Below, piece after piece: positions 8,457 to 17,153 of a stretch of DNA of 38,459 bases. Location of the stretch: NCBI RefSeq assembly GCF_001746915.1, contig NZ_MJGC01000079.1, forward strand, positions 1-38,459. Reading direction: 5' to 3'. The DNA is from Desertifilum tharense IPPAS B-1220. Its GTDB lineage: Bacteria; Cyanobacteriota; Cyanobacteriia; Cyanobacteriales; Desertifilaceae. The translations under genes were made by a program, and so were the position numbers. Each line of letters opens with the position of its first letter. Positions within the stretch are counted from its first letter, which is position 1. The notes beneath the pieces are model-generated. The model did no database searches and had not been told where the DNA came from. It saw only the letters and a list, made by a program, of their open reading frames with translations.

Positions 8457-9104
8457 TTAGCGGCGTTCTTGGAGCTTGCGATAGACTGAGCGCAAATCGA
8501 CGTTGTGATGCGCGATCGCCACTAGGGTATGGTAGAGCAGATCGGCGACTTCTGAGGCGATCGCATCTGGGTCATCATCCTTACAGGCCATTACCACTTC
8601 AGCGGCTTCTTCACCAATTTTTTTGAGAATCTTATTATCTCCTCCGGCTAACAGCTTGCAGGTGTAGGATTCTAGGGTGGGATTGTCGCGGCGATCGCAA
8701 ATCACCTCAAACACCTGAGATAACGTATCGGCCGGCGGCGCATTCACCATGCCATCGACCTGGTGAAAACAACTGCGTTCCCCCGTATGACAGGCAATAT
8801 CGCCAATTTGCTCCACCCCAATCAGCAACGCATCGCTGTCACAGTCGTAGCGGATGCTGCGGACATGCTGCAAATGGCCAGAGGTTTCGCCCTTATGCCA
8901 AAATTGCGATCGCGATCGACTCCAGAACCAAGTTTGACCCGTTTCCAGCGTCTTTTGCAACGATTCGGCATTCATCCATGCCATCATCAACACCGTCCCA
9001 TCGAGATAATCTTGGACAATGGCAGGCACCAACCCTTGTTCGTTGTAACGAATTTGGTCAACGGGGATCGCTTGCAAGAAATTCGCAGAAAGCGGGGAAG
9101 ACAT
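8457..9104 (-). CDS. hisIE: Bifunctional phosphoribosyl-AMP cyclohydrolase / phosphoribosyl-ATP pyrophosphatase
   Basis: Catalyses the second and third steps of histidine biosynthesis. The HisI half (about residues 1-125) shows [25 protein letters not shown] and the metal-binding Cys set around YDCDSD and [10 protein letters not shown]. The HisE half (about 128-215) shows [25 protein letters not shown] and [12 protein letters not shown]. At 215 residues it is the normal fused length for cyanobacteria. It is divergent from hemL and convergent with the glutaredoxin gene; no other his genes are nearby, as is common in cyanobacteria where these genes are scattered. Confidence 0.96.
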   Translation of the reverse strand: MSSPLSANFLQAIPVDQIRYNEQGLVPAIVQDYLDGTVLMMAWMNAESLQKTLETGQTWFWSRSRSQFWHKGETSGHLQHVRSIRYDCDSDALLIGVEQIGDIACHTGERSCFHQVDGMVNAPPADTLSQVFEVICDRRDNPTLESYTCKLLAGGDNKILKKIGEEAAEVVMACKDDDPDAIASEVADLLYHTLVAIAHHNVDLRSVYRKLQERR

Positions 9105-9216
9105 GAGTGTAAGAAGGAATACGTTTTAGGCTACTGTGATTAGAGTATCATTGCTGGCTTCTCAAAGAGACGACCCGCATGAAGTTTCAGTTCTCATCAT
9201 TTTACCGAGCGTTTCC

Positions 9217-9301
9217 TAGGAGGCAGATCTTCTAATCGTGTTGAATTTGGTGGTACTCTCACCTTTATTGAATTCCTTAAACTTCAGCATCCTGCCTCCT
9301 A
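9217..9301. promoter_or_regulatory. 10-bp inverted repeat in the hemL leader
   Basis: TAGGAGGCAG (9217-9226) and CTGCCTCCTA (9292-9301) are perfect inverted copies separated by 65 bases, and the right arm ends 34 bases before the hemL start. In RNA the arms could close a long hairpin whose left arm contains a Shine-Dalgarno-like AGGAGG. It could be a transcriptional operator pair or an RNA fold; function is not known. Confidence 0.4.
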
Positions 9302-9335
9302 AAAGTCTAGATATTTTAACAACAAGGAGAGAACC

Positions 9336-10634
9336 TTGATTGCCACGACCTTTAATACTGCCAAATCTGAAGAAATTTTTGCCGCAGCCCAGAAACTCAT
9401 GCCTGGTGGCGTCAGTTCGCCTGTCCGAGCCTTTAAATCTGTTGGGGGCAAACCCATTGTCTTCGACCGCGTTCAAGGCGCTTACATCTGGGACGTAGAT
9501 GGCAACCAATACATCGACTACGTAGGCAGTTGGGGCCCCGCCATTTGCGGACACGCCCATCCCGATGTAATTTCGGCACTACACAGCGCCTTAGATAAAG
9601 GCACCAGCTTCGGGGCCCCCTCCGCCCTCGAAAACGTGCTAGCCCAAATGGTGATTGACGCCGTACCCAGCATCGAAATGGTACGCTTTGTCAACTCCGG
9701 AACCGAAGCCTGTATGTCCGTTCTCCGGTTAATGCGGGCGTTCACCGGACGGGACAAAATCATCAAATTTGAAGGCTGCTATCACGGTCACGCTGACATG
9801 TTCTTGGTGAAAGCCGGTTCCGGCGTCGCCACCCTCGGCCTACCCGACTCCCCCGGCGTTCCCAAATCCACCACCACTAACACCCTCACCGCCCCCTACA
9901 ACGACCTAGAAGCCGTTAAAGCTCTGTTTGCCGAACATCCCGACCAAATCGCCGGAGTCATCCTAGAACCCGTTGTAGGCAACTCTGGCTTTATCCCCCC
10001 GGATGCTGGCTTTTTAGAAGGTCTGCGCCTGATTACTCAAGAAAATGAAGCCTTACTCGTTTTCGATGAAGTCATGACTGGCTTCCGCATCGCTTACGGT
10101 GGGGCACAAGAACGCTTTGGCATTACCCCAGACCTCACCACCTTGGGTAAAGTGATTGGCGGTGGTTTACCCGTAGGAGCCTATGGCGGTCGTAAAGATA
10201 TCATGTCTCTAGTAGCACCCGCCGGGCCAATGTACCAGGCCGGAACCTTATCAGGTAATCCCCTCGCGATGACTGCCGGAATTAAGACCCTAGAACTGCT
10301 GCAAAAGTCAGGGACTTACGAATATCTCGATAAAATGACCAAAAAGCTCATTGAAGGTCTGCTCGCCATTGCTAGCGAAACGGGTCATGAAGCTTGTGGC
10401 GGTCATATTAGCGGCATGTTTGGTTTCTTCTTCACCAAAGGGCCGGTTCACAGCTACGAAGATGCGAAGAAGTCGGACTTGGCGAAGTTTGGGCGCTTCC
10501 ATCGTGGGATGTTAGAACATGGCGTCTATTTAGCGCCTTCTCAGTTTGAAGCCGGGTTCACCTCCATCGCTCACTCTGAGGAAGATATCGAGAAGACTTT
10601 AGCAGCGGCTAAAGCAGTAATGGCGAATCTATAA
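9336..10634 (+). CDS. hemL: Glutamate-1-semialdehyde 2,1-aminomutase
   Basis: PLP enzyme converting glutamate-1-semialdehyde to 5-aminolevulinate, the precursor of chlorophyll, haem and bilins. The 432-residue length and N-terminus ([23 protein letters not shown], residues 11-33) match plant and cyanobacterial enzymes. PLP Lys is K272 in [18 protein letters not shown], and D244-E245 lie in VFDEVMTGF. The start is TTG (MIATTF), supported by AAGGAGA five bases upstream and by alignment to known N-termini; no ATG fits. It is a single gene with a strong terminator and is divergent from hisIE. Confidence 0.97.
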   Translation: MIATTFNTAKSEEIFAAAQKLMPGGVSSPVRAFKSVGGKPIVFDRVQGAYIWDVDGNQYIDYVGSWGPAICGHAHPDVISALHSALDKGTSFGAPSALENVLAQMVIDAVPSIEMVRFVNSGTEACMSVLRLMRAFTGRDKIIKFEGCYHGHADMFLVKAGSGVATLGLPDSPGVPKSTTTNTLTAPYNDLEAVKALFAEHPDQIAGVILEPVVGNSGFIPPDAGFLEGLRLITQENEALLVFDEVMTGFRIAYGGAQERFGITPDLTTLGKVIGGGLPVGAYGGRKDIMSLVAPAGPMYQAGTLSGNPLAMTAGIKTLELLQKSGTYEYLDKMTKKLIEGLLAIASETGHEACGGHISGMFGFFFTKGPVHSYEDAKKSDLAKFGRFHRGMLEHGVYLAPSQFEAGFTSIAHSEEDIEKTLAAAKAVMANL

Positions 10635-10654
10635 AAGTGAATTAATTCGCCCTA

Positions 10655-10692
10655 AAAAGCCCCCCTAAACCTGACACATTAGGGGGGCTTTT
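10655..10692. terminator. Strong terminator after hemL
   Basis: A perfect 14-bp stem: AAAAGCCCCCCTAA (10655-10668) and TTAGGGGGGCTTTT (10679-10692), with a 10-base loop. The T-run at the 3' end and A-run at the 5' end let it work in both directions. It overlaps by two bases the stop of the convergent DUF416 gene. Confidence 0.92.
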
Positions 10693-11131
10693 AATTTGGG
10701 TCGCCGTAGAGACTCCTCTCTAGCGTGCCCTGGTTAACTTCAGCACGCTCTGCTACTCGGGCAATGCTCTGCGGAGTCGGATCGAGACAGGCTTCCAAAA
10801 CATAGCAAGTAGTAACAACAGCCATTGAACCTTCGTAAAGGTAGAACCAGGGATCGCCTTCCTCTGGTCTTGCACATTCGCACTCATCAATTAACCGATT
10901 AATAATCTTAGCATCCACTGCTTTTCCTTGCAGGATTTGCCAAACTTCGTCCAATGCTTTTCTTAGCACAAAAGGGTCGCTTTTGGTCTCCCTAGCAAGA
11001 GCGCTGTAATTCGGCAGCATCCTCTCGCAAATTGAAGCCGCAAAGGCTAATCTATGAAGCGGGGATATTATTTCTAGTTCTTTCACCAATTCCGCTCTTT
11101 TTTCGTACTCAAAACTTAAGTGCAGAGGCAT
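10691..11131 (-). CDS. DUF416 (YjaG-like) family protein
   Basis: A 146-residue soluble, mostly helical protein. The pattern HRLAFAASICERMLPNYSALARET (residues 26-49), then LRKALDEVWQIL, resembles the DUF416 family, whose members typically read LAFALSCCERLLPNY near the same place. GGAGA lies about 9 bases before the ATG. Function of the family is not known; no catalytic motif is seen. It is convergent with hemL and shares its terminator. Family assignment is moderately sure. Confidence 0.7.
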   Translation of the reverse strand: MPLHLSFEYEKRAELVKELEIISPLHRLAFAASICERMLPNYSALARETKSDPFVLRKALDEVWQILQGKAVDAKIINRLIDECECARPEEGDPWFYLYEGSMAVVTTCYVLEACLDPTPQSIARVAERAEVNQGTLERSLYGDPN

Positions 11132-11206
11132 ACCTTAATCTCTCCGGTTTTTGAAAATATCTTTATTTGTTTGTCCTCAGAGTATGAGAAAAAGGGGCTT
11201 GGGATA

Positions 11207-11308
11207 CTAATCATCAATATTAAGCTTTGCACCACAACGAGAACAGATAGTGAATCTGATAGATTCACTATGATTCTCTATTCTCAAAGGAGTGCTTGAA
11301 ATTTTCTG
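11207..11308 (-). other. In-frame 33-codon extension after the stop of the helical protein gene, with CxxC
   Basis: Reading on past the TAA stop of the upstream minus-strand gene (at 11309-11311) in the same frame gives 33 sense codons and then TAG. The peptide contains FTICSRCGAKL, a zinc-knuckle-like CxxCG, close to its end. An internal TTG at 11285-11287 could start a 26-residue peptide. This could be a lost C-terminal tail caused by a recent stop mutation, read-through, or chance. A 10-bp hairpin overlaps it. Confidence 0.25.
11239..11278. repeat. Strong hairpin between two minus-strand genes
   Basis: ATAGTGAATC (11247-11256) and GATTCACTAT (11262-11271) form a perfect 10-bp stem with a 5-base loop. 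An outer GAGAA/TTCTC pair (11239-11243 with 11274-11278) extends it across a small internal loop. There is no U-run on either strand, so it is not a classical terminator; it may be an mRNA-processing or 3'-end structure. Confidence 0.55.
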
Positions 11309-11914
11309 TTATGATTCCTCAATGGCACTGAATTCATCAGTTATTTGGTAAAGTTGAAATGCCTGCAAATACAAGTTCCTAGCACAGGGTAGTGCTCTAT
11401 CAACTAAAATTTCAGTCAGTTGTTTCAGACAACTTTCTAATTGCTCTGAATCCTGATTTACTCCTTGTTTATCCCAAGGAGTACAATTAATTTTTTTCAG
11501 AACCCGACGAATGTCTAAGGTAAGATTTTGTAGACCTATGATTAACCTTCTGGGGTTTTCAGCTTGTTTGTCACTCAGTAGAGAGCTGTTCTCAGGATTG
11601 AACTCTGCCTCTAACAAAGTAATTTTCTCTAACAATTCTGAAAGTGATTTCTTTTTCGTTATCTGATGAGCTAACTCAATAGCTTCACTCAGATGATGAA
11701 AAATATCGTGTTCAATTCCAATCATAAGGTCGTTGATTCCGGAACGAAGATCCCAAAAAGCTTGAGGAGAGTTTGGAGCGATCGTGGCTAGCTTTTCAGC
11801 GTCTCTGGTCAAGGCTACCATATCGTTGTTAAGTTCTCTAAAGTGAAAAACGAGTCTTTTAAAATATTCATTATCTGGAAAATGGGGCTGTGTTGAATAA
11901 GTATGGTCATTCAT
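11309..11914 (-). CDS. Hypothetical helical protein
   Basis: A 201-residue soluble protein I do not recognise. It is rich in Leu, Glu and Lys with heptad-like helices (for example LSELLEKITLLEAEF around residues 92-106 and LKQLTEILVDRALPCARNLYLQAFQLY near the end). No signal peptide or membrane span is seen. The gene is visibly more AT-rich than hemL or the protease gene, suggesting accessory origin. No clear ribosome site precedes the ATG. An odd feature is the in-frame open continuation after its TAA stop, described separately. Confidence 0.6.
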   Translation of the reverse strand: MNDHTYSTQPHFPDNEYFKRLVFHFRELNNDMVALTRDAEKLATIAPNSPQAFWDLRSGINDLMIGIEHDIFHHLSEAIELAHQITKKKSLSELLEKITLLEAEFNPENSSLLSDKQAENPRRLIIGLQNLTLDIRRVLKKINCTPWDKQGVNQDSEQLESCLKQLTEILVDRALPCARNLYLQAFQLYQITDEFSAIEES

Positions 11915-12021
11915 AAGAGTAATAGTTGAAAAGATAATAATTATTAGGTTGAAAAAAGGGCAATCCTATTCTCGCTTCACCCATTGCGAACGAGCCGTGT
12001 TAGTGTGCTGTGTCATCTATC

Positions 12022-13005
12022 TTAACTCAATAACCGCTTTAAATCTTCAGCTAAGACTGCTAATAGATTCACCGCATCGACTTGTAACGCTACAAACGCA
12101 TTTGGCTGATTTTTAGGCAAATGACGATTATCTAATAAGGTTTTCCCTCTGGTATATTTTCCTTGCGTTTCTACGCTGACTTGAGCGCGACGGAGTAGCA
12201 AGGTTTCGGGATAGAACAAATAGGCTAAAGTGACAGCATCGTGAACGATAAAGCCTTTTTGGCCTTGCGTTTCTTTATAAGCCATCGCGGTTTTCTTCAT
12301 AAATTGAGTTAGGGAGAAGATAAATTTTGCAATTGGGTTTTCAGGTTGGGTTTGATAAACATCTAGCGCCATTAACTCTGTAAAAATCAGTTGCATGGTG
12401 ACATCCATTGGCAGCACAATGAGATCCTGACGCGAGTTAAAAACAACATTAGCCGCTTCCGAATTATAGGCAATATTAAACTCCGCATGGGGTGTTACAT
12501 TTCCCGGACAATTAAAAGCCCCTGCCATCATCACAATTTCTTTGGCTTGTTTGAGAATTCCCGGCTGTTTGCGCTCGGCTGCGGCTAAGTTTGTCAGAGG
12601 TGCTAGGGTAACTAAGGTGATTTCTCCGGGACTTTCATTGAGTTTTTCAATTAAGATTTCATCAGCATAGCGAGCCGTCTCAAACTGTTGAATGGGTTCG
12701 GGTAAGGTTGGAGAAAGATTGCCCATACCATCCGCACCATGAATATAAGCGGCATCTTCTACTTCTTGTTCGTGGAAGGGAACGCCGCGTCCAATTTCTA
12801 CTTCGGGAAAACCGCAAACCGAAAGGATTTTACTGGCAGCGTTAAAGGTATACTTGGCTCGGACATTGCCATCTACGGTTGTAATTGCCACGATTTCAGC
12901 TAAACCTTGTTTGGCTAAACTTTGCAGCCAGAGTAAGGCAAAAATATCATCGCCACCCGGATCGGTATCTACTAAAATTTTGCGAGGATGCAGGGGAGAA
13001 TTCAT
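12022..13005 (-). CDS. Inosine-uridine preferring nucleoside hydrolase family protein
   Basis: Hydrolyses the N-glycosidic bond of nucleosides to ribose and a base, in salvage. The calcium-binding signature is at the N-terminus: KILVDTDPGGDDIFAL with D13, D15, D19 and D20. Further family features are VTLAPLTNLA, EIVMMAGAF followed by AEFNIAYNSEAANVVF, and HDAVTLAYL near the C-terminus. Length 327 is normal. The third position of the motif is G rather than the common I or T (DPGGDD), seen in some family branches. Base preference cannot be told. It is divergent from the Uma2 gene. Confidence 0.9.
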   Translation of the reverse strand: MNSPLHPRKILVDTDPGGDDIFALLWLQSLAKQGLAEIVAITTVDGNVRAKYTFNAASKILSVCGFPEVEIGRGVPFHEQEVEDAAYIHGADGMGNLSPTLPEPIQQFETARYADEILIEKLNESPGEITLVTLAPLTNLAAAERKQPGILKQAKEIVMMAGAFNCPGNVTPHAEFNIAYNSEAANVVFNSRQDLIVLPMDVTMQLIFTELMALDVYQTQPENPIAKFIFSLTQFMKKTAMAYKETQGQKGFIVHDAVTLAYLFYPETLLLRRAQVSVETQGKYTRGKTLLDNRHLPKNQPNAFVALQVDAVNLLAVLAEDLKRLLS

Positions 13006-13069
13006 AAGTCAACGCTGACTGTTGGGAAAAATACCATTAAAATTGAAATGAGTTGCAATTCACTCTGCT

Positions 13070-13786
13070 ATGTTTAGCTACGATCCAAAGCTGCACTGGC
13101 CGGGAGCAGAAGATTTACCTGATTCTGACGATACTCCTGTGGACAATGAATTACAAGATTTAATTCCAGGTTTGCTCAAAAGTATTTTGGCTTTAATTTG
13201 GCCTAATCGCTGGGATTGGTTCTTTGGGGTAGATATGGGAATTTATTACCACCCAGACGAACCGCCGATTATTCCTGATGGTTTTTTGAGTCTTGGAGTA
13301 GAACGGGTTTTCGATCCCGACTTGCGCCTCAGTTACGTGCTGTGGGAAGAACGGGTTATTCCTCAACTGGTTGTGGAGGTTGTTTCGGAAACTTACCGGG
13401 GCGAGTATAGCCGCAAAAAGGAGAGCTATGGGGAGTTGGGGGTGCTATATTATGCAGTCTATAATCCGCGCCGCCGCCGCAAGCCTCGCTTAGAGGTGTA
13501 TCAGTTAGTGGATGGGGTGTATGAATTACTCTCTGGCGAACCCGTCTGGCTAGCGCAAATTGGCTTAGGAATAGGTCGGGCGGAAGGGACTTATTTAGGA
13601 ATTAAGCGGGAGTGGCTGTACTGGTTTGACGAACGGGGCGAACGATTTTTGACGCCGGAAGAACGCTTACAGGAGTCGCAAGAACGCTTACAAGAGACGG
13701 AACAACGCTTACAGGATGCTGAATTACGCGCCCAACGCCTTGCAGAACAGTTGCGATCGCTTGGAGTCGATCCTCAAGAATATTAA
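13070..13786 (+). CDS. Uma2 family (DUF820) putative restriction-like endonuclease
   Basis: Member of the cyanobacteria-expanded Uma2 family with a PD-(D/E)xK nuclease fold. Catalytic-type residues are visible: PDG (D70), VVEVVSE (E103) and KK (116-117), then GVLYYAVYNPRRRRK. Residues ~200-232 are a coiled-coil tail of repeated ERLQE/Q units (ERLQES, ERLQET, QRLQDA). The biological role of these abundant proteins is unsettled; some are linked to mobile elements. Its stop shares two bases with the stop of the small convergent gene. Family call secure, function not. Confidence 0.88.
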   Translation: MFSYDPKLHWPGAEDLPDSDDTPVDNELQDLIPGLLKSILALIWPNRWDWFFGVDMGIYYHPDEPPIIPDGFLSLGVERVFDPDLRLSYVLWEERVIPQLVVEVVSETYRGEYSRKKESYGELGVLYYAVYNPRRRRKPRLEVYQLVDGVYELLSGEPVWLAQIGLGIGRAEGTYLGIKREWLYWFDERGERFLTPEERLQESQERLQETEQRLQDAELRAQRLAEQLRSLGVDPQEY

Positions 13787-14007
13787 AGCTCATTGAATTC
13801 AGAATCGGAAGCGCTCAAGCTACTGTGCTGGCATTTTTTGGCTTCTTGCACTTCTAACCGGGCGAGGGAAGTGACTGCATCAGCAAGTTGTAACGTTAAA
13901 TTAACCCGACACACGGGGTCTTTTTCCTTCCAAAGCTCCTTAGCCAAACAATGGACTCGATAGCGAAACAGTTTAATCGAGTGGTGAGGAGTACCCTTGA
14001 TATCCAT
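13783..14007 (-). CDS. Small hypothetical protein, second of a coupled pair
   Basis: 74 residues, not recognised. It is soluble, with a basic N-terminal half (HHSIKLFRYRVHCLAKELWKEKDP) and a helical centre (LADAVTSLARLEVQEAKK). Its ATG lies 2 bases after the TAA of the preceding gene (TAACGATG), a spacing typical of translational coupling, and an AAAGAGA stretch lies upstream. The close packing on both sides supports its being real despite its size. Confidence 0.55.
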   Translation of the reverse strand: MDIKGTPHHSIKLFRYRVHCLAKELWKEKDPVCRVNLTLQLADAVTSLARLEVQEAKKCQHSSLSASDSEFNEL

Positions 14008-14009
14008 CG

Positions 14010-14336
14010 TTACAATCTCTTTTCTACATCAGCTTGTATCCGCAGCAAAACCCGTTCTGGCTCTAGGTAAAAAAAGATGAGTAAAATTACTTCATCCTCA
14101 TGCTCAATCGTGAGGTCATAGGTTGCTTCTGGTGGTTCAACTTGATGATGCTTAACCGTTACGCTGTACTGACCGAGGGGCAGACTATCGAAATTCGCAT
14201 CAGCGTGGATTAATTCAACGTCCTCTTGGGCGATCGCGTTCCCATTCTGACGGATTAAAATCGCAAAAGCAACGCCATCAATTGATGTTAACGCATGATT
14301 ATCCTGGTTTCGTATGGTGATGTAAATGTCCGCCAT
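14010..14336 (-). CDS. Small hypothetical beta-rich protein, first of a coupled pair
   Basis: 108 residues from the ATG at 14336 (a GTG at 14354 would add six). The sequence alternates hydrophobic and polar residues in a way typical of a beta sandwich (MADIYITIRNQ, then FAILIRQNG, LPLGQYSVTVKHHQ, TYDLTIEHEDEVILLIFFYLEP). LPLGQYSVTV recalls the final strands of carboxypeptidase-regulatory-like or CNA-B folds, but there is no signal peptide. It runs straight into the 74-residue gene. Function unknown. Confidence 0.6.
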   Translation of the reverse strand: MADIYITIRNQDNHALTSIDGVAFAILIRQNGNAIAQEDVELIHADANFDSLPLGQYSVTVKHHQVEPPEATYDLTIEHEDEVILLIFFYLEPERVLLRIQADVEKRL

Positions 14337-14580
14337 CCCTGTCAGCCTAACCACTCCCGGAGATGAGTTTACCTCAAACTCCTTAGCCTAGCTTCAGCAA
14401 GATGCGATCGCAGCTTGCTAACTGCAACTCCTGTAGAGAGCGAACGATTAGCCCTGTTTTATAGAATAGCGAGACTTGAGCCAAATCGCGCCTTCCCTAC
14501 AAAAGTTTCAAATTCGACCCCGCATCCCCCGCAGAATTACGGATGCAGCAGTCACAATTCGCAATAAATTCTGAATCGAA

Positions 14581-15954
14581 ATGATGTCAAGTTATCAATT
14601 TCCCGATGATTTCCTCTGGGGGGCTGCAACGGCGGCCTATCAGATAGAAGGGGCGGCTACGGAAGACGGGAGAAAACCCAGCGTTTGGGATACCTTTAGC
14701 GCCACTCCGGGTAAAGTCCTCAATGGCGATACCGGAATGACCGCCTGCGACCATTACCACCGCTACGAGTCAGATATTGAGTTAATGGTGCAGCTAGGGA
14801 TTAAAAATTATCGCTTCAGCATTGCTTGGCCGCGTATCATCCCAGACGGTCGGGGACAGGTGAATGAAGCGGGAATCGACTTTTATAAGCGCCTGCTAGA
14901 CCGCTTGCAAGAGGCAGGAATTACCCCCTACGCCACCTTATTTCATTGGGACAGTCCCCAAGCCTTAGAGGACTTGTATGGGTCTTGGCGCAGCCGGGAA
15001 ATGGCCCGCGATTATGCAGACTATGTTACCGCCGTAGTGAGTCGTTTGGGCGATCGCATTTCCCAATGGATGACCATTAACGAAATCTTCTGCTTTACCC
15101 ACATGGGGTATAGCGCAGAGGAAGACCCGCCCCACGCCCCCGGAACCCGCGTTAAAACAGTAAAAGAGGTGTGGCAGACCTCCCACCATGCTTTACTGGC
15201 GCATGGTTTAGGCTGTCAGGCCATTCGCGCCGCCTCTCCAGTTCCCTGTACGGTGGGTTTGGTCGATAATATTTCTGTCACCGTTCCCCTGATGGAAACC
15301 CCTGGGGACATTGAAGCGACGAAGAAAGCCTTCCATACCTACGGAACCAATGGCGGCGTGATTTTTCCCGCCCTCACCGGAAACTACAGTCCAGCTTTAC
15401 TCGAAAAATTGGGTTCCCAAGTTCCGGATATCCAGCCGGGAGATTTAGAAACGATTCATCAACCCATCGATTGGTTAGGCTTTAATATCTACTCTGGAGT
15501 CTATACGCGGGCGGCTGATAATGCCGAGGGTTACGAATTTCTCCCCCTACCTCCCGGCTATCCGCGCTTACATATGCCTTGGCTGAATATTGTCCCAGAA
15601 TGCCTGTATTGGGGAATTCGCCATGTTAGCGAAACCCTGGGACGGCCTGACTTACCGATTATTGTCACGGAAAATGGTTGCGCGGCGCAAGATCGGCTAG
15701 TGGATGGAGAAGTAATGGATAGCGATCGCATTCTCTATCTTAGGCAACATTTGAAAGCGGCACATCGGGCCGCGAGCGAAGGCTATCCCCTCAAGGGCTA
15801 TTTTGTTTGGAGTTTAATGGATAACTTTGAATGGGCTTGGGGATATGACCGACGGTTTGGCATTACCTACATTGACTATGCTACCCAGCAGCGCATCCCC
15901 AAAGCCAGTTTTGCTTGGTATCGGGAATGTCTGCGACAGAACCGGGTGGTTTAG
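14581..15954 (+). CDS. bgl: GH1 family beta-glucosidase
   Basis: Retaining beta-glycosidase that releases glucose (or a related sugar) from beta-glucosides. It opens with the GH1 signature FPDDFLWGAATAAYQIEGA; the acid/base is E168 in WMTINE and the nucleophile E364 in IIVTENG. The C-terminal KGYFVWSLMDNFEWAWGY with FEWAWGY aglycone-site residues is intact. Length 457 is typical. The residue after the acid/base is Ile (NEI) where most members have Pro (NEP). There is no signal peptide, so it acts in the cytoplasm. It has about 100 bases of spacing to the next gene and no transporter alongside. Confidence 0.95.
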   Translation: MMSSYQFPDDFLWGAATAAYQIEGAATEDGRKPSVWDTFSATPGKVLNGDTGMTACDHYHRYESDIELMVQLGIKNYRFSIAWPRIIPDGRGQVNEAGIDFYKRLLDRLQEAGITPYATLFHWDSPQALEDLYGSWRSREMARDYADYVTAVVSRLGDRISQWMTINEIFCFTHMGYSAEEDPPHAPGTRVKTVKEVWQTSHHALLAHGLGCQAIRAASPVPCTVGLVDNISVTVPLMETPGDIEATKKAFHTYGTNGGVIFPALTGNYSPALLEKLGSQVPDIQPGDLETIHQPIDWLGFNIYSGVYTRAADNAEGYEFLPLPPGYPRLHMPWLNIVPECLYWGIRHVSETLGRPDLPIIVTENGCAAQDRLVDGEVMDSDRILYLRQHLKAAHRAASEGYPLKGYFVWSLMDNFEWAWGYDRRFGITYIDYATQQRIPKASFAWYRECLRQNRVV

Positions 15955-16053
15955 CCTGCAATTGTGACAATGGAGAGGGCGGAATAGGGGGAACTGTCAG
16001 CGCGATCGCACCCGTCCACAATAAATGAGAAACTTATATTTGGATCGGGAAAA

Positions 16054-16983
16054 ATGCGTCCCCCCTTCTCTCAACTCACCTCCATTGCTAGCCTCTTGCT
16101 AGTCCTCCTCATTCTCACCGCCTGCGATAAGGATCAATCTTCACCTCCTACAACCCAAAATCCCACGCCGCCCCCAACTCCGACTAAAATTGCCTTTACT
16201 TCTAACCGCGATGGTAACTATGAAATTTACCTCATGGAAGCCAACGGAACGAATATTACGCGCTTAACCAATCATGCCGCCGACGATGAATTTCCCGCTT
16301 GGTCGCCCGACGGTCGAAAAATAGCTTTTATGAGCAATCGTAACGGCAAAAGCGATATTTATATCATGAATGCGGATGGTTCTAACCCTACAAATATAAC
16401 CCGAAGTACCAATTCAGACGATATTGTCCCCAATTGGTCGCCGGATGGTCGTTCTATTATTTTTGCATCCGATCGCAGCGGTGCTTTTGATATCTATAAA
16501 ATGAATATTGATGGCACCAATCCGATTAATTTAACCCGCAGTTCAAATACAGATAGCGCCCCTACTTGGTCGCCCGATGGCAGTAAAATTGCGTTTTATT
16601 CTAATCGGGATGGAAATCGAGAAATCTACGTCATGAACGCCGATGGTTCTAACGTTGTAAATGTCAGCCGCAGCCCTAATTCCCAAGAAGGATCTCCCAT
16701 TTGGCTACCTGATGGCAAACGCATTGCTTTTTTGTCTAACCGCAATGGACGCAGTGAAATTTTTGTGGTGAATGCGGATGGTTCTAACTTGCAAAATGTG
16801 ACTCGCAATGTAGCCAGATATGATGGAGTTGCGTCTTGGTCTCCTGATGGCAAACAGATTGCTTTTCACTCGGAAGAAAATGGACAAATTGATATTTATA
16901 CGATTGCCGCCGATGGTTCTAATTTGAAAAATATCACCAATAGCAGTAGTGAAGATTTATATCCGGCATGGCAACCCAAATAA
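16054..16983 (+). CDS. PD40/TolB-type beta-propeller lipoprotein
   Basis: A lipobox is present: hydrophobic stretch then LTAC with the Cys at about residue 24, so a membrane-anchored exported lipoprotein. The rest is about six PD40 (WD40-like beta-propeller) units of the type PxWSPDGxKIAFxSNRxGxxxIYxMNADGSNxxNLTR, repeating every ~42 residues. The repeat is that of the TolB C-terminal domain, but the TolB N-terminal domain is missing and no tol/pal genes are near, so it is not TolB. Likely a periplasmic binding or scaffold protein. A paralogue lies at 18179. Confidence 0.88.
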   Translation: MRPPFSQLTSIASLLLVLLILTACDKDQSSPPTTQNPTPPPTPTKIAFTSNRDGNYEIYLMEANGTNITRLTNHAADDEFPAWSPDGRKIAFMSNRNGKSDIYIMNADGSNPTNITRSTNSDDIVPNWSPDGRSIIFASDRSGAFDIYKMNIDGTNPINLTRSSNTDSAPTWSPDGSKIAFYSNRDGNREIYVMNADGSNVVNVSRSPNSQEGSPIWLPDGKRIAFLSNRNGRSEIFVVNADGSNLQNVTRNVARYDGVASWSPDGKQIAFHSEENGQIDIYTIAADGSNLKNITNSSSEDLYPAWQPK

Positions 16984-17153
16984 GCACGAAACCCCTGAAT
17001 TTAGGATGGCTATAGAGCGAACAAATTGCTGCTAGGATAACTCTTTCTAGAGGCTGAGGGGAACGGTTAGCGCTTTCCCTCTTCAGGCTGATTAATCTCT
17101 CGAACGCTCTCGATACTCTCGGAAATGAGAAAGCAGGATTCAGAGAATATTTT

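Noticed and set aside
11935-11946. Palindrome TAATAATTATTA upstream of the helical protein gene
   Set aside because: Lies in an AT-rich stretch where such a palindrome is expected by chance.
17048-17092. Possible terminator built on CTGAGGGGAA and TTTCCC
   Set aside because: The stem is interrupted and no T-run follows.
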